Shown here piece after piece: positions 59,278 through 64,000 of a stretch of 64,000 nt of DNA. The position numbers were made by a program, and so were the translations under genes. Origin of the DNA: Candidatus Saccharimonadales bacterium (GTDB lineage: Bacteria > Patescibacteriota > Saccharimonadia > Saccharimonadales > UBA4665). Location: contig JANWHZ010000045.1 of NCBI GenBank assembly GCA_025450135.1, positions 1-64,000 on the forward strand, written 5' to 3'. Within the stretch, counting starts at the first letter, position 1. Each line of letters starts with the position of its first letter. A model generated the notes under the pieces. The model ran no database searches. It was not told where the DNA came from and saw nothing but the letters and a program-made list of their open reading frames with translations.

Positions 59278-61242
59278 CTACATCCTAGCATTAATGTCGG
59301 TGATGATATCTCGCAGTTCAGCGGCTTGCTCAAACTGCAGGTTAGCCGCCGCTAGTTCCATCTGAGACGTTAAGTCTTTAATGAGGTTGCCGTATTCATC
59401 CTTGGGGATCTTTTTTAAGTCAAGTTTGGCACGTTTTGCTTCTTCTGGTAGCTCAGGTTGCATACTGGCTTCAACTGCTTTACTGATACCCTTCGGCGTA
59501 ATGTGGTGTTCATGGTTAAACTGCTTCTGATACTCGCGGCGGGCTTCCGTCGTATCTATGGCACGCTTCATAGAATCCGTGATATGGTCAGCATACATAA
59601 TGACATGGCCATCCATATGGCGCGCAGCACGGCCAACGGTCTGGATCAGTGCCTGCTCGCTGCGCAAAAAGCCCTCCTTATCGGCGTCAAGTATTGCGAC
59701 AAGAGACACTTCCGGCAGGTCCAAACCTTCGCGCAACAGATTTATACCAACCAGCACGTCGTACACACCAAGACGTAAGTCCCGCAATATATCTGTGCGG
59801 TCAAGCGTGTCAACGTCGCTATGCAGATATGCAACTTTGATGTTCAGCTCCTGCAAATACTCTGACAACTCTTCAGCCATGCGCTTAGTGAGTGTGGTTA
59901 CTAAGACTCGGTGATGTTTGCCAGTCGTTGATCGAATTTCGGCAATCAAATCGTCAATTTGACCATCTATTGGCCGAACTTCAATTTGTGGATCGAGTAG
60001 CCCTGTTGGGCGGATAACCTGGCGAACTGGCTCAGGTGAATGCGACAGCTCATACTGCGCAGGCGTGGCAGAGACGTACACGACTTTATTCATATGCCGT
60101 TCAAACTCAGTAAACGTCAGCGGTCGGTTATCGAGAGCACTCGGCAGTCGAAAACCGTGTTCTACTAAGACTTCCTTGCGAGCTCGGTCGCCGTTGTACA
60201 TGCCTCGAACTTGGGGGATTGTCATGTGTGATTCGTCGACGAACATAATAAAGTCATCAGGGAAGTAGTCAAGCAGCGTCGCCGGTTGCTCACCAGGTTC
60301 GCGATTTGTCAGGTACCGAGAGTAATTCTCGATTCCTTTTACAAAGCCTGTCTCCTTGAGCATCTCAAGATCAAATCGCGTACGCTGCTCAAGCCGTTGT
60401 GCTTCAAGGAGCTTGCCTTGGCCTTTGAATTGAGCAAGACGGTCGGCTAACTCTTGCTCTATCTTGCCAAGCGCTAGTTGCAGCTTATCCTGTGGCGTCA
60501 CGTAGTGCGAACTTGGGAAAACCTTGAGCTGCGACGGTGCCGCCAGAATCTCCCCAGTCAGAGGATCAATTTTTGTGATTCGTTCGACTTCGTCGCCGAA
60601 GAATTCTACTCGGTATGCCAATTCCTCGCCAGCTGGAAAAATATCTACTACGTCACCATGCACACGGAAGGTACCGCGATGAAAGTCCATATCATTGCGT
60701 TGGTATTGGATGTCGGATAGCTGGCGCAGCAGTTTGTCGCGGATGCGACGTTCACCGGCAGTTACATCAATAGATAGGGCGTTATAGTCCGAAGGCGTGC
60801 CGATGCCATATATACAGCTAACGCTGGCTACGATAATAGTGTCTCGGCGGGTAAGAAGCGCATCGGTGGCGGCATGACGTAGCCGGTCGATCTCTTCATT
60901 GATTTGTGAATCTTTTTCGATATACGTATCAGACCGCGGCATATAGGCCTCTGGTTGGTAATAATCAAAGTAACTGACAAAGTAGTGAACTGCATTTTCT
61001 GGGAAAAAATTCTTAAACTCGTTATATAACTGAGCCGCTAGTGTCTTGTTATGGCTTAGAACGAGTGTCGGCTTCTGAACGTTATTAATAACATTGGCCA
61101 TAGTAAACGTCTTGCCCGAGCCGGTTACCCCCAGCAATGTCTGTTCTTTGACACCTTGCTCTAAGCCATTGGTTAACTCAGCAATAGCTCCCGGCTGGTC
61201 ACCCATGGGTCCAAACTCACTCTTTAGAATGAACTTACTCAC
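59278..61242 (-). CDS. uvrB: Excinuclease ABC subunit B
   Basis: 654 aa. Walker A LLGVTGSGKTFTMANV, the beta-hairpin region YFVSYFDYYQPEAYMPRSDTYIEKD, motif II FVDESHMT, motifs V-VI (INLLREGLDLPEVS, QTVGRAARHMDG) and the C-terminal UVR domain (MELAAANLQFEQAAELRD). It verifies DNA damage in nucleotide excision repair. The start is a GTG; an extended -10 (TGATACAAT) ends 6 nt upstream with no Shine-Dalgarno, so a leaderless GTG start is predicted. Confidence 0.97.
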   Translation of the reverse strand: MSKFILKSEFGPMGDQPGAIAELTNGLEQGVKEQTLLGVTGSGKTFTMANVINNVQKPTLVLSHNKTLAAQLYNEFKNFFPENAVHYFVSYFDYYQPEAYMPRSDTYIEKDSQINEEIDRLRHAATDALLTRRDTIIVASVSCIYGIGTPSDYNALSIDVTAGERRIRDKLLRQLSDIQYQRNDMDFHRGTFRVHGDVVDIFPAGEELAYRVEFFGDEVERITKIDPLTGEILAAPSQLKVFPSSHYVTPQDKLQLALGKIEQELADRLAQFKGQGKLLEAQRLEQRTRFDLEMLKETGFVKGIENYSRYLTNREPGEQPATLLDYFPDDFIMFVDESHMTIPQVRGMYNGDRARKEVLVEHGFRLPSALDNRPLTFTEFERHMNKVVYVSATPAQYELSHSPEPVRQVIRPTGLLDPQIEVRPIDGQIDDLIAEIRSTTGKHHRVLVTTLTKRMAEELSEYLQELNIKVAYLHSDVDTLDRTDILRDLRLGVYDVLVGINLLREGLDLPEVSLVAILDADKEGFLRSEQALIQTVGRAARHMDGHVIMYADHITDSMKRAIDTTEARREYQKQFNHEHHITPKGISKAVEASMQPELPEEAKRAKLDLKKIPKDEYGNLIKDLTSQMELAAANLQFEQAAELRDIITDINARM

Positions 61243-61248
61243 AAATCT

Positions 61249-61254
61249 ATTGTA
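61249..61254 (-). promoter_or_regulatory. Leaderless extended -10 box of uvrB
   Basis: TGATACAAT, 6 nt before the GTG start. Confidence 0.5.
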
Positions 61255-61291
61255 TCAAGACCGCCGGGGACAGATAACCCTAGCTTATAAG

Positions 61292-61945
61292 CTAACCGGC
61301 ACGTGGAGGTGGGCTCTCCATAGGATTGCGACGGAGATACCAGTGTTGATCATGTTTTAAGTCTTCTCGTACGTCAGCGTATTTCTTATCCAGTAAGCTA
61401 ATGAGCTTGTGCACCAAGCGGGCCGGGTCACCGTCCATAATGACAATGTCACCATCAGGCAGATCCAAATCTTTCATGAGCAGCGGAATCCAATCGGCAG
61501 CGCCGTCCGAGCCGGTCAATACGCCACAAGGCTTGCGTGCCTCGATAGCCGACGTGAACTCGTGCAGGCTACCAAATCTGCCACCAACAGTAATCACTGC
61601 ATCGCTCGATTGGACCAAATACAGATCACGACCGACATAGTTCATGCCAGTGAAGTTTATAAAGTCAAAAGCGTCGTACGGCAAACGGTACTTATGAATA
61701 TGCTCACGCAGCGAGCTGGCCGGCGAGAATCCAATACTAACACCGCCTTTGCGCTTAGCACCGTACGCAGCGTAATATGGTAGACCTACGGTTGCACCAG
61801 TAGTTAGAATATGACCCGCTTCTGCGATTGTCTCACCTAGGATGCGCGCCTTGTCTTGGTCTTCATCGACAGTAATACCCGCAGCTGCACCAGAGACGCA
61901 AATAGCATAACGGATTTGTTTCAGGTCTTTAATATCGCTTGGCAT
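61292..61945 (-). CDS. LOG-family (lysine decarboxylase-like) Rossmann protein
   Basis: 217 aa. CVSGAAAGITVDEDQDKARILGETIAEAGHILTTGATVGLPYYAAYGAKRKGG and VITVGGRFGSLHEFTSAIEARKPCGVL match the TIGR00725/LOG-like fold; the GGRFGSLHE run corresponds to the PGGxGTxxE motif. Related proteins are cytokinin riboside monophosphate phosphoribohydrolases or nucleotide-binding proteins. The activity here is not certain. No clear Shine-Dalgarno before the ATG. Confidence 0.85.
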   Translation of the reverse strand: MPSDIKDLKQIRYAICVSGAAAGITVDEDQDKARILGETIAEAGHILTTGATVGLPYYAAYGAKRKGGVSIGFSPASSLREHIHKYRLPYDAFDFINFTGMNYVGRDLYLVQSSDAVITVGGRFGSLHEFTSAIEARKPCGVLTGSDGAADWIPLLMKDLDLPDGDIVIMDGDPARLVHKLISLLDKKYADVREDLKHDQHWYLRRNPMESPPPRAG

Positions 61946-62001
61946 GTTGGTTTGTTCGTGTTACTTATACTCTATATTACTTGTGCTGACCCGGCAAGAT
62001 G

Positions 62002-63255
62002 CTACTCAACCATCTCGTAGCCGTCATCCTTGCTCGGCTCGGGATTTAATTTTGACTCCAAGCTGCTAACCACCGCTTCTTCTACACTCTCGTGCTTAAG
62101 GTAACGGATAACCAGTTCTCCCCACAAGCTACGACGAAAGTACTGTACGATCCGATCTTTGTAGGGTAATTGATTACAGTAATTTAGCGCTGCATCGATG
62201 ACATTTAATGATACTGGCTTCTGGCTGGTATGTAGGCCAAGTGTTGACGTATGATGCCAGAAGCTAAGCCCCGGAGATATATGCGCAAGTGCCTTTTCAA
62301 CCGAATGCCAGCTGAGATCTTCTTTCTGGATATGCGGCTCAAATATATCTTCGCGAAAACGATCGGCAAAGCGGGCGTAGTAGCGTTGGATAGTGTTCCA
62401 CTCTACCGAACCATCAAGCACGTCAGCTGGTAAGGCGGGCTCGCCTGCTACAACCGTCTGAAGAAGTTGACCAAAATCCGGTCGTACTTGGCAGAGTTTC
62501 AGGAAGGTACTACTTGCACGCACCTCATTCATATTATGCAGCGCCATCAATAACGCGGTCATGGTGGCCGCTGGGGGTACATTGGACGGAAATGGCAAGA
62601 TAACTACGGCACCAAATTCTTTGAGCGCTACGACATTATGCTTCTTCTGCATTACGATCGACTCTGCCTGGGCCTGCCAATGTTTAGAATGTGGCGTAAG
62701 CACAACGAATGGGCGGATTTCGAAATCTGCCGCGGTGAGCTTCTTATAGCTGTCGGCCATTGCCTTGCGCCAACTGGCTGACTCGAGCAACCAAGCAGCA
62801 GCATAGACAGTGAGAAGCTGCTCGCGACGCAGCATCGACTCGAACGATCTATATCCAAGCGCTTTCATCGTCTGCTTGGGGGTCAGCTTTGCCAGCAATC
62901 TTCTACCAACCGCTGTTTTGAGTGCGAAGCAACTCTTATAGACTGGCAGGTCATTGATGGCCTTACCAACATTAATATGAATTGCAGCAGCCGTGCCATA
63001 AGTCTGTGCCAACTGTTTGGCCAGACGAACATCGTCCTCTTTAACCCGTGCCTGCAAGGCAGCGTACAGCTCCTCACCAGAGGTGTCGTGGGGATCAAGA
63101 CCGAGCTCCTGTAGCTTCAGTTGCGTGGCGCGTTCGACCTCAGTGCTAAGACGGATGTCGGCATTTGTATGCCCGCTTGCCGATTCGAGGCGCTGAAGCC
63201 CTTGATGAAAGGACGGCTCGCGTGCCCCCAATAACTCTGATAATGCCCTCGTCAT
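62002..63255 (-). CDS. Hypothetical protein, 417 aa
   Basis: No family recognised. Mostly helical and soluble, without signal peptide. N-terminal third: YAALQARVKEDDVRLAKQLAQTYG and TPKQTMKALGYRSFESMLRRE (a possible DNA- or protein-binding helix bundle). Middle: two strand-rich parts (FEIRPFVVLTPHSKHWQAQ, FGAVVILPFPSNVPPAATM). C-terminal: NTIQRYYARFADRF and the acidic end DDGYEMVE. A TGGTAAGAT extended -10 ends 9 nt before the ATG. Divergent from the membrane protein gene at 63365. Confidence 0.75.
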   Translation of the reverse strand: MTRALSELLGAREPSFHQGLQRLESASGHTNADIRLSTEVERATQLKLQELGLDPHDTSGEELYAALQARVKEDDVRLAKQLAQTYGTAAAIHINVGKAINDLPVYKSCFALKTAVGRRLLAKLTPKQTMKALGYRSFESMLRREQLLTVYAAAWLLESASWRKAMADSYKKLTAADFEIRPFVVLTPHSKHWQAQAESIVMQKKHNVVALKEFGAVVILPFPSNVPPAATMTALLMALHNMNEVRASSTFLKLCQVRPDFGQLLQTVVAGEPALPADVLDGSVEWNTIQRYYARFADRFREDIFEPHIQKEDLSWHSVEKALAHISPGLSFWHHTSTLGLHTSQKPVSLNVIDAALNYCNQLPYKDRIVQYFRRSLWGELVIRYLKHESVEEAVVSSLESKLNPEPSKDDGYEMVE

Positions 63256-63352
63256 CTACTTTTGATCTTACCACAAGCGGGTTAAAAATGATCGACTGTA
63301 TATATACGGTTTGTTGTAAATGTCAGCGACCATTCAGCTAACTAGAATATGC

Positions 63353-63358
63353 TACGCT
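63353..63358 (+). promoter_or_regulatory. Candidate leaderless extended -10 for the gene at 63365
   Basis: TGCTACGCT, 6 nt before the ATG. Confidence 0.4.
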
Positions 63359-63364
63359 ATCGAC

Positions 63365-64000
63365 ATGGCTCGATCGACTCAGCAGCCTCGCCTACAGCGG
63401 TATGCAGACAAGTTTACCGCTTTCCTGGCAAGCCCACGCTGTTTCTACATTGTTGTTATTATCTTCGCGGTGCAAGCACTTTGGTTCGCGGTTACTGCAC
63501 GTTATCCAATGGCATTCGATGAGGACTTTCACTTCGGCTTGATACGCCTACATGCACAGCAGTGGCTACCCTTCTTTACCTCTCAGCCCCCCCATGCCGA
63601 GCAGTTTGGCGCCGTCGCACGCGATCCGTCTTACCTATACCACTACCTAATGAGTATCCCCTACCGCGGCATCGCAGCAGTGACCAGCAACACAGCTGCT
63701 CAGATCATCGTGCTACGGTTTATTAATATTGGGCTTGCCGTTTGGAGTTTATTCTTAAGCCGAAAGTTGCTTACACGCCTTGGTGGCGGTTCAGCACTTA
63801 TTAATAGCACCATGCTGTTATTCGTGTTGATTCCGATCGTGCCTTTCTTGGCAGCACACATTAACTATGACAATCTGTTTATCCTCTTAACACTCGGCTC
63901 AATTTTGGCCACTTTTGATTGGCTCGACCTCGTTGCACAGTATAAGATCTCCGGCATTCGCACCGCGCTGCTGCTCTGTATGCTACTGTTGACGGGGCTC
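63365..64000 (+). CDS. Polytopic membrane glycosyltransferase-like protein (3' partial)
   Basis: 212 codons, open to the end of the window. The first helix (FYIVVIIFAVQALWFAVTA) is followed by an extracellular-loop motif PMAFDEDFHFGLIRLHAQQW, whose acidic D-E-D near the first helix is like the catalytic loop of GT-C fold enzymes (GT39/GT83, PMT/ArnT). Further helices follow (IIVLRFINIGLAVWSLFL, STMLLFVLIPIVPFL, LFILLTLGSILATF). The donor would be a polyprenyl-phosphate sugar and the reaction outside the membrane; the exact substrate is unknown. Confidence 0.75.
   Translation, partial: MARSTQQPRLQRYADKFTAFLASPRCFYIVVIIFAVQALWFAVTARYPMAFDEDFHFGLIRLHAQQWLPFFTSQPPHAEQFGAVARDPSYLYHYLMSIPYRGIAAVTSNTAAQIIVLRFINIGLAVWSLFLSRKLLTRLGGGSALINSTMLLFVLIPIVPFLAAHINYDNLFILLTLGSILATFDWLDLVAQYKISGIRTALLLCMLLLTGL

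Noticed and set aside
1..64000. CRISPR arrays, insertion sequences, integrases, prophage, toxin-antitoxin pairs
   Set aside because: No regularly spaced repeats, transposase or integrase motifs, or recognisable toxin-antitoxin genes were found by reading the window.
1..64000. Alternative genetic code (UGA = Gly)
   Set aside because: UGA closes several genes at the expected ends (gatC, the 48137 gene, murT), and glycines in conserved motifs are not encoded by UGA.

Overview
This 64 kb window looks like a chromosomal core-gene segment of a small-genome bacterium of the Patescibacteria/CPR type, most probably Candidatus Saccharibacteria (TM7). This is inference from gene content and style: very tight packing with overlapping starts and stops, a murT-gatD pair, type IV pilus ATPase, trigger factor, a Gram-positive-like clpC-radA block, a HrcA/CIRCE heat-shock regulon, and many short lineage-specific hypotheticals. 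No genes for de novo biosynthesis of amino acids, nucleotides or lipids were seen. UGA is used as a stop, so this is not the UGA=Gly code of Absconditabacteria/Gracilibacteria. GC looks close to 50%. No insertion sequence, prophage, integrase or CRISPR array was seen.

Layout. 1-2 kb: the end of a phosphatase-like/Nudix fusion and a glucokinase. 2-15.4 kb (minus strand): rpoB-rpoC, then rpsL-rpsG-two small unknown ORFs-fusA-tuf, with clpP upstream under a CIRCE element. 15.4-22 kb: Nudix hydrolase, trigger factor, a lipoprotein, hisS, a GNAT-like protein, an M20 peptidase. 22-28 kb: a frameshifted small membrane protein, tRNA-Leu(UAG), gatD-murT (peptidoglycan glutamate amidation), recG, tyrS. 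28-38.5 kb: a class A PBP, radA, clpC, grpE, hrcA, an ASCH protein, nusA. 38.6-47.7 kb: M1 aminopeptidase, rnhB, rplS, two tandem ATP-grasp ligases behind an attenuator-like leader, a PilB/GspE ATPase, a SpoU methyltransferase. 47.7-64 kb: two unknown genes, a CAP-domain surface protein, dnaE, a YtxH-like pair, galU, the gatC-gatA-X-gatB operon, uvrB, a LOG-family protein, an unknown 417-aa protein and the start of a membrane glycosyltransferase-like gene.

Genes working together: transcription and translation (rpoBC, rpsLG, fusA, tuf, nusA, hisS, tyrS, gatCAB, rplS); proteostasis (clpP, clpC, hrcA, grpE and tig, the first three behind CIRCE operators whose spacer carries the promoter -35 box); cell wall (PBP1, murT-gatD); repair and replication (dnaE, recG, radA, uvrB, rnhB).

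Most notable: (i) RpoC appears to have lost the cysteines of both zinc-binding sites and has an unusual trigger-loop sequence; MurT also lacks its zinc ribbon, while RadA keeps its own. (ii) About ten genes have a -10 box 6-8 nt before the start codon and no Shine-Dalgarno, which suggests widespread leaderless mRNAs. (iii) tyrS, nusA and the ATP-grasp pair have intrinsic-terminator hairpins inside their 5' leaders. (iv) A tandem ATP-grasp pair follows a leader with a possible 48-codon ORF. (v) Two unrelated-looking unknown proteins share an N-terminal LER(V/I)PG motif. All function calls rest on reading the sequence; no database search was run.
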